64,000 nucleotides of DNA, from NCBI GenBank assembly GCA_000697475.1, contig JNEU01001110.1, positions 1-64,000 on the forward strand. Direction: 5' to 3'. This DNA comes from Lichtheimia corymbifera B2541 (Eukaryota > Mucoromycota > Mucoromycetes > Mucorales > Lichtheimiaceae). The position numbers and the translations under genes were made by a program. The stretch's first letter is position 1, and each line of letters begins with the position of its first letter. Below the pieces are notes generated by a model. It searched no databases. It saw only the letters and a list, made by a program, of their open reading frames with translations, and was not told the origin of the DNA. This document shows positions 13,277-25,388 of the stretch, one piece after another.

Positions 13277-14215
13277 AGCAGGTTCTCTGGTGGTCCCTTT
13301 AATCGATCTCTTCCTCCCAAATGATACATGCACATATACTACAGAATTCTTAAATTGTATAATAACTTGCCTCCTTTTCTTCCTGTGAACGAGTACTATA
13401 ATAAATGGCTTCTTCCTCCTCTACTACTACTACAATGGCATTATTGCTTACGTTGCTTTTAGGAGCTCACATTTATTACGTTTGGTCAACTAGAGTGGCG
13501 TCCTTATTGTAAGCCGGAGTGACATGTGAAATCTACAGAGGTGAACGCCTCTCTCCTTCTCCTGGTGGGCGCAAGATCCATAAATTGACGATCTGCATCT
13601 TGCATTATTTCATCGATCTTGGGGGGTTGCTGGAGAACAATGGGGAGATAGAAGGCGATATTAGAAAACTTCCATTGATTATTCAATGTATCCAATGACA
13701 CTATCACTGAACCTACAAGGCACATTGCGCGGCCTTTTCAACACAATGGTATCTTCATGCTGCTCTTCAACAAAGGATATCTGTCATTTGACATAATGTC
13801 ATTGGTATTATTAAGCTCCAGGGTAAAAAGGAGAAAGGATAGCTCTGGATATTTTGGGTGTCTGGACCTGTCATTGTTTCAAAAAGGATGTTGTTGGTCA
13901 CTCCTTGAAAGATATGGCAGATCTATAATCTGTAAAGCCAATGACACTACCCAAAGCATGGAGGCCAATGGTTACCATTTCTAGTTGAATACCGAGAACA
14001 ACCTTAAATTAGCTCGGTAAATAAGGGATGATCTAATCTTTAGTCATCCTCTTGAGCCTTGGATGAGCCCATTTTGATCATAATGCAAATCAAAGCATTG
14101 TAATAGGACAGCACCAAGAGGTATCATATCGGGACACTCATTGATTTTGCTACAGTATATACTTGACGATGTTTGTAACATTCGTTTATATATAAAAAGG
14201 TTGTTTTGGAGTATG
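13277..14215. other. Intergenic kinase/dehydrogenase region (convergent)
   Basis: About 940 bp between two convergent genes. Apart from the possible 35-codon frame listed separately, I recognise nothing. A reverse frame at 13504-13725 has no known motif. Confidence 0.5.
13405..13512 (+). CDS. Possible 35-aa membrane microprotein
   Basis: An ATG-to-TAA frame of 35 codons: a Ser/Thr-rich start followed by a strongly hydrophobic stretch (MALLLTLLLGAHIYYVW) and a basic end, the pattern of a single-pass membrane peptide. It sits 128 bp after the kinase stop and could simply be 3' untranslated sequence. There is no family recognition. Confidence is low. Confidence 0.2.
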   Translation: MASSSSTTTTMALLLTLLLGAHIYYVWSTRVASLL

Positions 14216-15612
14216 CTATTGATATTGATTTTGATAACGTTTTAATGCATCAGCCAACCTGATCTTGTATTCATCCACGGCTTCACGGCAAGTCTCTTCA
14301 AAGAGACGGTTAAATTTCTCGGGCTCGATGGCTCCTGGCGCTGTAAATTCAAGCATGATATTATTAGTGACCGGTCATTAGTAGTAGAACATCGGTTAAC
14401 GACATACGTAAATCCACATGTGGTTGTTCAATATTCTTGATGACTCCTTTTGGTAGAACAGCAAGCGTCGCTCCTACACAATCCATGGGTTAGGAGCAAT
14501 GCAAACAGCAGTGGATGAAGAGTACCATTGTATGTCGGATCTTCGATTAGCTGCATAACAGCTTGTGTGACCGTATCAACCGAACAATGAGGAATTTTCT
14601 TGCCAAAGCTGTTAATGATCAACCCAGCATTCATGATATCCACCAGTAAACCGGTATCTACAAAGTTCACGCATAGGCTGTTATTTTGGGTCGTGGGATC
14701 AATGATGACGAAAAGTAGTATTGTACCTGTTGCAAAGGGACAAACTGCACAAGTCAAAATTAGAACCACTGTTAACAAACGTTCCTCCATGGGTGTTTAC
14801 TCAACTGGTATTTACGCGCACATTGCATATTTGCGGCATCAATCGAAGACTGCGTGTCCATCCCACCACAGCGTGCTTTGAGGCATTATATGCGCTCGTT
14901 GTGCTAATCAAAAATTATACGTCCAGGTAAAATTGATGACGAGCTTAATTTACGTACTCAACTGGATCCAGTCCCAAAAGAGATGCAGTGTTGACGATAA
15001 CCCCACCTCCACGGGCAGCCATATGCAAAAGTGCCACTTTGGTTCCTTTGATAACCCCCAGCGTATTGATCTTGAATATTTTTTCCTCTCGCTCGTCTAT
15101 CCTTGCAGCCATTGTTAATATAATTAGCTTCTTCATTGTGGATGTATGATTTACGCAACGGCGTCTTTACCATCAAGAGGTAGAAAAACGGTATCACTGT
15201 CAATCGCAGTGCCAGCATTCAAGTGTGCAATCTATATATATACGCGCTGTACGTGTAAGAGAATCAGCATGCAACTACTTGCATATCACTCATCTACGTC
15301 AACACCACCAAAAGTCGTCTCGGCATGTCGAAATAAAGCGATATTGTCCTTGTACTTTGTGACATCAGTTTGCAGAGATGTGGCAACGATAGATCTAGCA
15401 ACAACGCGTTTGATGAGAAAATGGTAATAATCGCTAATATAGATGACCTACTTTGCGTTTTCATTCAATTCTTCAGCAACGTTCTGGGCTCTTTTTTCTT
15501 GGATATCACCCACGACCACTTTGGCGCCTTTATTAACAAGCGTGCGTGCCACAGCTCCACCGATCACACCACCACCACCGGTGATGACGGCAACTTTTCC
15601 AATTAATGACAT
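14216..15612 (-). CDS. Short-chain dehydrogenase/reductase, HPGD-like
   Basis: NAD(P)-dependent oxidoreductase of the classical SDR family, closest in pattern to 15-hydroxyprostaglandin dehydrogenase-type enzymes; the substrate is unknown. Nine exons: 15612-15452, 15394-15298, 15231-15155, 15101-14958, 14903-14806, 14744-14727, 14657-14526, 14473-14408, 14340-14216; 305 aa. The cofactor loop TGGGGVIGG is at 11-19. The 'INTLGVIKGTKVALLHM' helix is followed by 'GGGVIVNTASLLGL' with catalytic Ser at about 152, then 'YNASKHAVVGWTRSL' with Tyr165 and Lys169. Exon 6 is only 18 nt; it is needed to restore the conserved 'VNTICPFAT' segment after the active site. All phases agree and the total is a multiple of three. 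The canonical NNAG motif reads LNAG. Confidence 0.88.
14727..14744 (-). other. 18-nt microexon of the SDR gene
   Basis: It is flanked by GTGCAG before and GTACAA after. It encodes the end of 'TICPFATG', the conserved stretch after the catalytic YxxxK helix. Neighbouring introns are 61 and 69 nt. Skipping it removes six codons in frame. Confidence 0.75.
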
Positions 15613-15854
15613 TAGGGCGGTTGGTGGAAAAAGAAAAAAGGAACCAGTGGAAAGGTTTTCCAAATGCATGTGTGTTTTTATATAACCATGCAAAAAGTGA
15701 TGCAAGACGCACGTTGCACCACCGCATTTTTTCCCACCCATCATCATGGCCAACAACAACATCATCTTATAATCACAAAGCAATAGCAATTTGGTTCATT
15801 TAACACAAACAATGATATAACTACTAATTTATAAATGGTATGCGTTTGGAGGGG

Positions 15855-18122
15855 TCATTTTAGGAACTGTGTATCAATGCCATAGGCGAAATCGTATTTT
15901 ACAAGCTTGCCCAAATTGGAGCAGCACACGATGCGAGCAAAGTCGTATTGAAGATTGAGTACCCTGATAGAGAAAAGTGAATAAAAAGTGGTATCAACAA
16001 ATAACAAATAAACAAAAAAGCTTACCGGCCTTCAATGGCTTGACCAAGGTTCCTCAAATGGCGGCCTTGACTTAAACTCCATATGCGTAGACTTCCATCG
16101 TAACTGCCACTGATAATACGATCTGCATCGATATTCATTCGTAGGGTACGTACGAGTTCGGTGTGACCTGCCAGCGTGTGTAGGCAAGCACCTGTGCTGG
16201 CATCCCAAATTTTGATGGTTTGGTCACTGGAACCACTGACGATGCGATCTTGATCGAATTCAATGCAAGCGATACCACGGCTGTGAGAGTCAAAAGAGCG
16301 TATACATGCGCCTGTTTCCATGTCCCAAAGTTTGATGGTGCGATCACCTGATGCGGATACGATTTGGTTTCCAGAAAACTGCACAGCGTTGACGGCTGCA
16401 CGATGGCCGGTCAACACACGGAGTGTGGTACCCGTCTCGAGGTCCCAGATGCGCACCGTGTAATCTTTTGAGGAGCTGACAAGTCGGTTGCCATGGAATT
16501 TCAAGTTGAGCACACTTTCGGTATGGCCCAAAAGTGTTCGCATATACTGGTGAGTTGTCATATCCCATTGGATAATGCTTGCATCACTGCTCCCACTGAA
16601 CATATAACGATCGTCAAATTGCAGACATAACACACTGGCTGAATGATGGTGCAAGGTCTTAAGGTGCTTTCCTGTTTGCATATCCCACATCTTGATTGTG
16701 CGATCACGACTTCCACTAGCAAGGATGTGCTCATCAAATTGAATACAGTAAATGGCTTCCAAATGCATATCTGACATATGCTCCTCATTCGGAAAGGCAC
16801 GCGTCTTGTATTTGCCTTCGCGCCAATGTCGATCAATCAAGTATCGATTACGATAGAGTCGACGCCAATTGATATATCGAGTGTCAGTCTTTGGATCATA
16901 ATGATAACGCTCTGAGTCAGCATATCTGGTAGCATCTCTTGGTAAAGGGCGATTTTTGGACATTCGTTCATGGACAATATTGCTGGTAATAGCTGAAGAA
17001 GCATTGGAAAGTGCTGCTGACACCAAGGAATGTGGACGAGGTCGTGATGTTGTAGATATACTACCACGCATCATTTCAGAGGATCGTAATACATGTCGTG
17101 ATAATAAAGGTTGAGAACGAGATGGCGAAGTAGGTGATGCTGGTGAAACAAGGGCGGTATCAGAAGAAGTGGATGGGGATGGAATGCGATCACTGTATCC
17201 AGTTCGTAATCGGTTAAGCATCTCAGTGCGTCGAATGTTGCTACGCGTACGTAAGGGATTGGATGATGATGGTAGACCACTTCCACCACCAAGAAGGACA
17301 CCACCTGCTGCTGCTGTTGTGCGTGTTAAGGGCACGGGTGATAACGTGGGTCGCAATGGGTCATGTTCTTCGGATGTTCGGCTGTAAGATGATGAGCTGC
17401 TAACTGTGCGTTTTCTTCTTGATGACAATGACGACGACGATGATGATGATGATGACGATGAGGGTGGAGGAGGAGATGTGTTGCTGAGATAACGTTCGAT
17501 TGCTTTTTCATCATAATGCCATCCTTCTCTTTGAAAAAAGTGTTTCCACAATGCTTGATCTGAGCTGATTTGTTTCCAATGTCGAGATACACTCGCCATG
17601 CGTGCCAAGCTAATGCTATCAAGAAAACTGAGCACATGGAAGGCCAGTTCATATGGCAATTGCTATACTGGGACATTAATAACAATGCTCATCTCCTTTA
17701 TGCACCACACGCACACACACCCAAACCACATACCGATATATAGTCACGATTCAACATTGGCATAACTTGATTGATCACTTTACGGGCAAGTGCACGAGGT
17801 ATCCGTTGTAAGCAAAGTAGGGCAAAGTCTGGTAATACAACAATTAGCATCCTGCATCATCCACATCCATACACTTCACTTTTCCCCTCACACACCACAC
17901 CCCCCAAATTGCTTTATGCGGGCAAGGTGCATCCGAGTTCCCCTTGAACAAGCCCAGTGACCATACACACATACCTGCACTTTGTTCATCGCTCCAGTCT
18001 TTGGCAAAATCAGGCATTTCTAATCGTAGTTCAACGTAACCCTCGTCAGTAGGTTCGGGAACAGCCAATTCCGATTCTACCAAATAAACCACATTGGATG
18101 AGTGACCTTCTCCAATGACCAT
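15855..18122 (-). CDS. F-box/WD40 repeat protein (SCF substrate receptor)
   Basis: F-box proteins with WD40 propellers (Cdc4, Met30, Pop1 type) bring phosphorylated substrates to the SCF ubiquitin ligase. Four exons: 18122-17975, 17828-17734, 17662-16026, 15963-15855; 662 aa. The F-box starts at about residue 83 ('LPYELAFHVLSFLD ... SRHWKQISSD'). A long Ser-rich linker with an unbroken 11-Ser run and many SP/TP sites covers about 140-330. At least six WD40 blades follow ('GSRDRTIKMWD', 'GSSDASIIQWD', 'SSKDYTVRIWD', 'ASGDRTIKLWD', 'GSSDQTIKIWD', 'GSYDGSLRIWS'). The last exon adds a final strand ending 'YGIDTQFLK'. The N-terminal segment before the F-box ('LQRIPRALARKVINQVMPML') resembles a dimerisation helix, by inference only. 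The substrate cannot be told from sequence. Confidence 0.92.
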
Positions 18123-18376
18123 GGCTACCTTATCCTACCGGTTGAATTGGGTGAATGGCGTGTGAGTTTCCCATTGGGGAGATACATGAGTGTTGTTGTA
18201 GTAGTAGTTGGAGGAGGAGGAGGCAGTAATATAATAAGGAAGAAAAAAGAGGAAAGAGAATAAGGAAAGCGATTCGGTTGAATGGCCGTTTTCAGGCAGC
18301 GCGCATCATCCCGACTTTCGGTTGGCTGCACGTTTTTGTATAACAAATTATTACATACATTAACAACAACAACATG

Positions 18377-20527
18377 TCAAGATTCTTCTGCTAAGGGATG
18401 TGCTAAAGGATGGGAAACACCATAGACAATGGGCTCGTTCACTTCGGTATCATTACGATTGAATAATCCTGCCCAGTACTTGATGTTGCGCGGATCAGGG
18501 AATAATACACCGCCATCATCCACTAGATCAAGGTCCTTTTTTGGATCGTACATGTCATTCGTGAATTCATCTCTATGTGTGTTGAAGTAATCCCAGATGC
18601 TGTATGTCTTGCTTTGTGGATAGTGATGCGTACGTTCGGCTTCACAGTTGAATAAAAAGGTGCCAAACTGACATGAATAAACATGATAGTGCAATTCAAG
18701 TAGCATCTTCTCGTTGAATTCAAATCGAGTCGGCCATTGACACAAGAGCTGGTATACACAATCCAAAAATTGGTGGAATACAGGACTCGTCTCTCGTTGA
18801 TAATAGTTGGATTTGTAAAACTTGTTTTGCATGTCTTTGATGGTGTTCGTTGCTGCATTGCCAGTGTAGGCGAGGTTGACAAAGTACTTGTCGTTGGAAA
18901 GGTGTCCTGATCTATCCGCAAATTTATGGCCGAATGATACCCATTCCTTTTCAATCAACACCTGGAATCCTTCAAATGTGCGATAAAATGGATCAAGGCA
19001 GAGTTCGCTGATCGATACAAGCTGTGCAGTACGATCCCATCCATCGGAGCAGTGAACAAGCACATGGGAATTATAAACATGAACGTTCTTTACAATTGTT
19101 TCAGTCCCTTCCAAAAGCGTGGCAATGTGTTTCAGCCAATTCGATCGTTGTAATCCTGCTCTGTTGACCTCGCCTCCTGTATCAATTCCTTGCATTGCTA
19201 AATAAAAGGGTGGTTTCCCTATTTCAATATAATATGCTCTCATATAGGCCAACCATTTACTTACCATCACACATTTTCGCCAAGCTATCTCGCATGACAT
19301 GAATGTTGTCAATGGCGACATACACCTTTTTGCAATTCTTGTAATTCTCCATGTTCTCTGTTCCTGCACCACGAGCCACATTCCCGACAGCATTGGCCAT
19401 AGGTCGAGCATCGATGATCAAATTGGCAGCGGTTGATCCATATATCGTTTGACCATTAGGACCGGTAGGCACATTGGATGCAAAGATCGCCTCGATAAGC
19501 TTTTCATCTTGAATGGACCGTGCTTGCTTGAACCCCACCATAGGTTGGCTACTCCGTGTAATAGTTGCCTTGCGTCTGATATCAGTTCCCATTCTCGCAC
19601 ACCTTGGATAATATATCACTCACCATGTTATACCAATGAAGATAAGAGAGTACTGGTATCCTTGCTTTACTACGGTATTTTGCTGCGTAGTTGAGTACAT
19701 TGTCACTGATCTTGGTTGGGACTACGAGTGTGCGTGGATAGGTTGGGGAATACTAGACATGATGATGATGATGATGAGTGGTTGTTCTTTTTTTCCCTTT
19801 GCCAATACCAAAAAAATGCTCACAGTATAATCTCGGTTGATCGTGGTGAATCGCCAACTATCATTCTTGGTACCAACGCCCATTCGTTCATATTCATGAA
19901 GCGGATCATATAATCTCCATCCATTGTTTGAAGTGTAATTGGGCTGCGGCTGGTAACTGTACGCATAGAGCTGATCGACTGATGCTGGATAATGTGTCAG
20001 CAGAAATGATAAAGAGTTGGGGAGTTGGGGGAGGGGATTACATACTAACGCATGCGAGTTTCTGGACACTGTCAAAAACATCTTGTGTCTCGCTTTCCTT
20101 GAGGATCGACAAGGTGATCACGAGGAAATCTCTACAGCGGATATACAATGGATGACGCCCCGTTTGAAGCGAGACCGGTCGTCGCTCGACTGTATGAATG
20201 ATAGAATAGGGCATCTATATGGGAGAGAGAGTTTAATGATCATTGTACAACTCATGCATCACATATATGCTTGGCAAAACTTACCCACAGTTCCCCTTCG
20301 GCATGGTTGAATATAAGGTTGTGCACCGTCAAGTGTAAAGTACCAACAAGCGTCTCTGGTCCCTTTTCAACTTGTACATCTTGAACCTAACATCAACCAT
20401 ACGAATGAGTCCCATCTCACTATATTGGATGGCAAGGTTCCACAGTCGACCCTCTCCCCCCACCCACCCACGTCGTGTGAAATGCTACCTGCGTAATCTT
20501 TAATAGATCAATTCGGCTCTGGTGCAT
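18377..20527 (-). CDS. YMR1: Myotubularin-family phosphoinositide 3-phosphatase
   Basis: Removes the 3-phosphate from PI3P and PI(3,5)P2 on endosomal and vacuolar membranes. Seven exons: 20527-20489, 20386-20285, 20214-20050, 19970-19824, 19752-19624, 19568-19265, 19197-18377; 568 aa. An N-terminal PH-GRAM domain (about 14-115, 'GTLHLTVHNLIFNHAEGELW') is followed by the phosphatase domain: 'LYAYSYQPQP', 'YPRTLVVPTKISDNVL', 'ATITRSSQPMVGF', and the active site 'HCSDGWDRT' with Cys at about 345 and Arg at about 351. The motif is intact, so this is an active-type member, not a pseudophosphatase. No FYVE domain is seen, like yeast Ymr1. The symbol follows the yeast single-copy gene. The stop codon lies 254 bp upstream of the F-box/WD40 start, on the same strand. 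Confidence 0.94.
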
Positions 20528-21546
20528 GCTGGTATTTAGTGTTGAAGGCCTATAGGGTGGTTGCGTGTGTGTGCAATATCAAGAACGGAGCACGTTTGGT
20601 TGTAAAAAGAGGTAGTTGTTGCGAGAAGTAAGCAAAGACGACAACGGTTACTGCAACACTGAGCAGAGTAACCAAAAGGAGCACCTCGTTGCTGCAGCTT
20701 CGCTATCAGCGGTCTTTAAACATGCCCGTTTCGTCGTCGTCTTTTTTGGGGGCGGTATCATGCAACAAGTACAAAAAAGCATAAAATTGGACCTTTCCAT
20801 TCAAATAGCTGGGGGGGGGCCCTTGGTACGCTCCATGATGGTGATGCTTGTCTAGGATTAGCTACGACTCTATTGCTTATGCCTCAAGAACTATATTTAC
20901 GTACCAAAAAATAAAGGCGCATAGCATTTGTTAACCTTGATCCACCTTGAACCCATTTATCATACAATGATTGTTGAAGAGGATGCCCATTTCAGACTCA
21001 ACAATGAACATAAATTTTGCGAGCTCATTGTCAACAGGCCGACTAAATAACAATAGCGCGGCCTTCAATCAGCTTTGCAAAGTTGTCATGGCCAGGTGTA
21101 TCTCAAGTGCTATGGGTGGAAGGCATCATCATTTCCGCATACACGTGATACATTCAATGCGTGATCACTATCCTCACTATGCTTAGCAAATGCACTCGCT
21201 ATTATGCCGAGATAAGATTCTTCTGTAGCCTTGACAACCATTATTTGCCATAGCAACGGGATGCTGCTCACTGTGGTTATACGACAGATCGGACTAACTT
21301 TGCAGTTCAAGAACAACAGACCATCATTGTATTATTCAAGGAACAAAAACACTCTTTAATTAGACATGTGTTGCTATGGTAGGTGCCTCCTATGCGGCGT
21401 TGACATATGAGAGAGTATCTGGAAGAAGTGTCTGTGTGTGTGTGTGCCTAAAGCTCCGCTTGAGGAGGGTGGCTTGGTGGAAAAATATTTGCTGTATGTC
21501 GTTGCCTTGACAGCACCTCCTCTTTTTCCGCTTGCTCAAATTCGAC
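20528..21546. other. Divergent promoter region YMR1/RPS21
   Basis: About 1 kb between divergent starts. It includes a short G run (20811-20819) and a GT repeat near 21431-21444. Open frames here are short and unlike any family I know. Confidence 0.5.
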
Positions 21547-21922
21547 ATGGAGAACTCTGAAGGTGTCCTCGTTGACCTTTACATTCCCCGCAAGTGGTTA
21601 GTATTACCGTTATTGTGAGGTCCATCAGTCAACTTATACCGGCATTCTAGCTCTGCCACCAACCGCCTCATCACTGCCAAGGACCACGCCTCCGTCCAAC
21701 TCAACGTTGCCGATGTCAACGCTGAAGGTCGCACCACTGGCAGCTTCGCTACCTATGCTCTTTGCGGTTTCGTTCGTCGCAACGCCGAAGCTGATGACAG
21801 CATCAACCGTTTGGCTACTGAGGACGGCTGTAAGTATTTATGATATAAAAGGATCAAGGATGGTGTATTAACTTGAGAACGCTATTATAGACCTCAAGAA
21901 CGTTTTCTCCTACCAGCACTAG
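21547..21922 (+). CDS. RPS21: 40S ribosomal protein eS21
   Basis: Small-subunit cytosolic ribosomal protein. Exons 21547-21596, 21651-21829 and 21891-21922 give 86 aa, the normal size. The start '[20 protein letters not shown]' and the block '[19 protein letters not shown]' are family hallmarks, and the C-terminus is 'LKNVFSYQH'. Codon use is strongly C-ending (CGC, CTC, AAG, GCC), unlike the neighbours, as expected of a very highly expressed gene. The first intron splits a Cys codon (TG|C). It converges with mS35: the stops are 257 bp apart. Confidence 0.97.
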
Positions 21923-22179
21923 ATCAATGCGCTAAAGCAGTAATAAACTTTGCTATATGGAAAACGAATACAATTGCATTTATGTGGAGGATGGATTGGA
22001 ATGGTGTGTAGCTACTTGATCCGGTAATTAATATGCACGCATGCAAGCTTGTCCTACAGCGTAGTCCCATTGATTTCAAAATGATCACATGGCACACATA
22101 ATATATAGTTTACAAACTTTTTTTATCTTTGGTGAATTGAGGGGAAATGAAATGGCGTAATTTGTACATGTTTAGTTTT

Positions 22180-22991
22180 CTATTCTTGTTGGGTCTGTTG
22201 TTGTTGTTGCTGTTGAGGACGTGCCCATTCCTTGGGGAATTGCAACTTTTTCTTTGGTTGTGGCAAATCAAGAGGAATATCTGCAAAGGTGTCATTGGTG
22301 TTCTATCAAACAAACAAGCATGAATGAATACATCTTTTCCATCCTTCCCATCATTCCTTCCTTTTTACCTTGGATTCCTTTAATAAAGCATCAAGCGTAT
22401 CCCGAACATATTTCTTGTTTTGTTTACGGTGAGGGAACTTTTCGCTCGAGAGTACAAGTTCATCGGTATCGACGTGGTAACGAGGACCTGCCAGCAGCAA
22501 GAACTTGTGTCGTTCAGAGTCGCTCAATTTGAGATCGGTCACCTTGACAGACAAGACCACCTTTCGTTCCACAGGATGACCTTCACCAAGATAGCTGTGA
22601 GATTTGAGCTTGAGGATCTGGTCACTTTTGGGAGGCACAAATGGTTTGGCAAAAGCTATCAAGGTTGGTTGGTTAGGTTGTATATATACACAAAAGGGGG
22701 ACTGTATAGCGTCAATAGCAAAAGAAAATAACCCTCACATTTCAACTTTGGCAATTCGTATTCGGTCTTTCGCAAGTATTGACGCACGGTGCGAATGTTC
22801 TCAAACAAGTCGTGACCCATGGTGGTCTGGTCGTCGAATTGGAACTGCTCCATGTGATCGACATCGTACTTTTTTTCAGGTCGACGGAATCGGCCACCTT
22901 GACGACCGGCCAAAGCAATGGTGGTGGAAGCAAATGTTCGTTTCTGAACGATCGTCAATGGCTGGAAGGAGCGAAAAAGTCGAACGGCCAT
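22180..22991 (-). CDS. RSM24: Mitochondrial small ribosomal subunit protein mS35
   Basis: Component of the mitochondrial 37S/28S ribosomal subunit (mS35; yeast Rsm24, human MRPS35). Exons 22991-22739, 22655-22369 and 22302-22180 give 220 aa. Residues 1-30 are a typical presequence, rich in Arg, Ser and Thr without acids. The core reads 'HDLFENIRTVRQYLRKTEYE', 'PFVPPKSDQILKLKSHSYLG', 'HPVERKVVLSVKVTDLKLSD' and 'HKFLLLAGPRYH'. The last exon adds 'FPKEWARP' and a Gln run before the stop. The blocks fit mS35; the identification rests on recognising these blocks, not on a search. It is convergent with RPS21, so two ribosomal proteins for different compartments are adjacent. Confidence 0.88.
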
Positions 22992-23780
22992 TGTAAAAAG
23001 GGCTGTATATGTGTCAACAAGAGGTATCAAAGAAACGATAGCAAATTGATATGAATGTGACTTTTCATGGTGTGCCCCCCTCCCCTTTCCAATTTCTGAG
23101 ACACTCAGCTTACCAGCACACACTTCTTTTCGACATTTTTATCTCTACCTTGATGTTTCCCAATTACTATAGCAATTAAAAGTACATGTATGCCTTTATC
23201 TCGGCCTATCAATAAAGCCCAATGGAATAAGTCACTCGAGAAAATTGAAGGAGGAAGGGGTTACTACATTGCTTATCATCCAAAAAGGACACCGATTATT
23301 GATGCTATGTATGACACATTCTTGTAACCATACCAGACACTAAGACAGCATCATCAGATAATGCCATGTATACGCGAGTAATGGCTAATCGTACTTGCAT
23401 ATCACGCGATAAGTATGTAAGCGATCGGACATTCGGTTGTCAACGACAAGGAAATCACGGACCTCACTCTGAAAGAATAAGGGTCGGCACTAGTCGCAGT
23501 TTTATATACATCATCCCAGATCAGATCAGGCAAAGACTATAGCCATGTCCATGACATTACACGTGCCTGCTCTTCCGAAATTCAAATATCATGGCTCACT
23601 TTGGTCGATTCACTCAGCAGAGTTTGTATGATATGCGTAAAGATTGATGTGATGATCTTTATATTGGAATGGATGCAGCTTTTAGATACAAATATTAGGA
23701 TGACAGATACAAGATAAGGGGCATCTAAAATATAAGGGTAATAATGATGGAATGATGATAAGGATGCGTAGATGGCTCGA
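22992..23780. other. Intergenic mS35/MFS region
   Basis: About 790 bp containing the mS35 promoter and the MFS transporter 3' flank. No coding or RNA feature was recognised. Confidence 0.5.
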
Positions 23781-25333
23781 TTAAGATGATGATGTAATGT
23801 TTTCAATCTTCTCTTCAGGGGAAGCTGTAGCAGCTGCTGACCGAGCTCGAATGCGAGGACCCCATTTGTAGAATGCGAAAGGAATAGGCACAATGGCCAA
23901 GCTGATAAAAGCAAGAAGAGTACTAAAGAAAGAAAAATGCAAGCATCAGATACCGTGAACATCAATCATATCAGATAGCATTACAAACATACCTTGCCCA
24001 TTGACTTCCAAGGTTGTGGTACATAGGACCAATGAATAGAGGGAATGCTGCACCTCCACCGCTTCGTACAACGGTCTTGGCTGCGAGGGCTGAAGCGCAA
24101 TAATGGCTGAAACAATCGATGATGTAGTTGTTGGCACTGTAATAAACAAGCACCATACCAAAGCCAAAAGGAATACCTGCAATAGCAGGGCCAATCCAAT
24201 GTGCGTGTGAGGTCCAACCAAAGATAAATAAAGAAATTGGGATGAAGGGTGCAGCAAACATCATGCAAGGGAGTCGATCCTCTGGAGTCTTGTTGCTGTT
24301 GACATACATCTTTTCGAATCGCGGTGTCAATAAAAGAGCAAAGGCAACACCGATAAGCACACCGATAAACATCAGGCCAACGATACCACTGTTGAATCCC
24401 CAGATTTCACCAAAGACGATTGGGAAGGATCCAAAGAAACCATAGAGCAATGCATAGATAATTGCAATATACAATGACATGAGCAACAGAATGGGTTCGG
24501 TGACAAGCATCACAAAGGGTCGTACAAGCATGTTCTTGATAGTAGTCATGGTTGATTCCTTTGGAAGGTTTGCAATCTCGGGATCTTCAGGGGTTGATTT
24601 GGCCTTTTCACGTCGACGTGCAAGTACAGGTGCATAGGTTTCTGGTAAACAGCAAATCACAATCCACATGACACCAACAAACATCATATTGACCTATGTA
24701 ACAAACATGTTAATGCTAAGATCACGGGGCGGTGGTGAATTTTATGAATCTTACCCAATAAATCCAACGCCATGAATGCGTACCAACGGAAATCCAACCA
24801 CCCACAATAGGACCCAATACAGGACCAGCATAGGGTGCAGCGGCAAAATAAGCAATGGCAGCACCACGATCTTCATTATCAAACAAATCACTGATGGTAC
24901 CACCGGCCAATGTCAGGACAACGGATGCGAAAAAGCCAGAAAAGAAACGGCAAACCAAGAGCGTCTCAATATTACGGGCAACGGCACAAGGGATGTTAAA
25001 GATGACATAGACACCAAGAGCAAAGATATAAACGGGACGACGACCAAGATGTTCACTGAGTGGACTCCAAAGAAGGGGGCCAATGCCAAAGCCAAAGACC
25101 ATCAATGAGACTTGCAAAGCTGATACGGTAGGTGATATATTGAACTCGGTCATGACACCGGTACGATCGCCAGAGATGACTGAAGAACCAAAAGCGACGG
25201 CAATGACAAGGGCAGATACCAAGAGCGTGTAGATCCAACGGAATGTCTTTGACCAATTGTGCGGGTTGGATGGATCATCATAGAGACTTGCTTCGATTTT
25301 GGTGGCTATACTTGACTCGTCACTTTCTACCAT
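23781..25333 (-). CDS. MFS multidrug transporter, DHA1 (Tpo/Flr type)
   Basis: Proton-coupled antiporter of the drug:H+ antiporter-1 group, expected in the plasma membrane and exporting drugs or polyamines. Exons 25333-24755, 24693-23993 and 23922-23781 give 473 aa. An acidic N-terminus and 'DDPSNPHNWSKTFRW' precede the first helix, as in fungal DHA1 proteins. Motif A reads 'SPLSEHLGRRPVY' after TM2. The central loop 'PETYAPVLARRREKAK' between TM6 and TM7 is also typical. About 12 hydrophobic helices can be counted. A TATA-like element lies about 50 bp before the start. Substrates cannot be predicted from sequence. Confidence 0.9.
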
Positions 25334-25380
25334 GATTGAATGTTGTTGAGATCAGCTTCCTGCTACAAACACACGCGTCC

Positions 25381-25388
25381 TATTTATA
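25381..25388 (-). promoter_or_regulatory. TATA box of the MFS gene
   Basis: It reads TATAAATA on the minus strand, 48-55 bp before the ATG at 25333. Confidence 0.45.
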
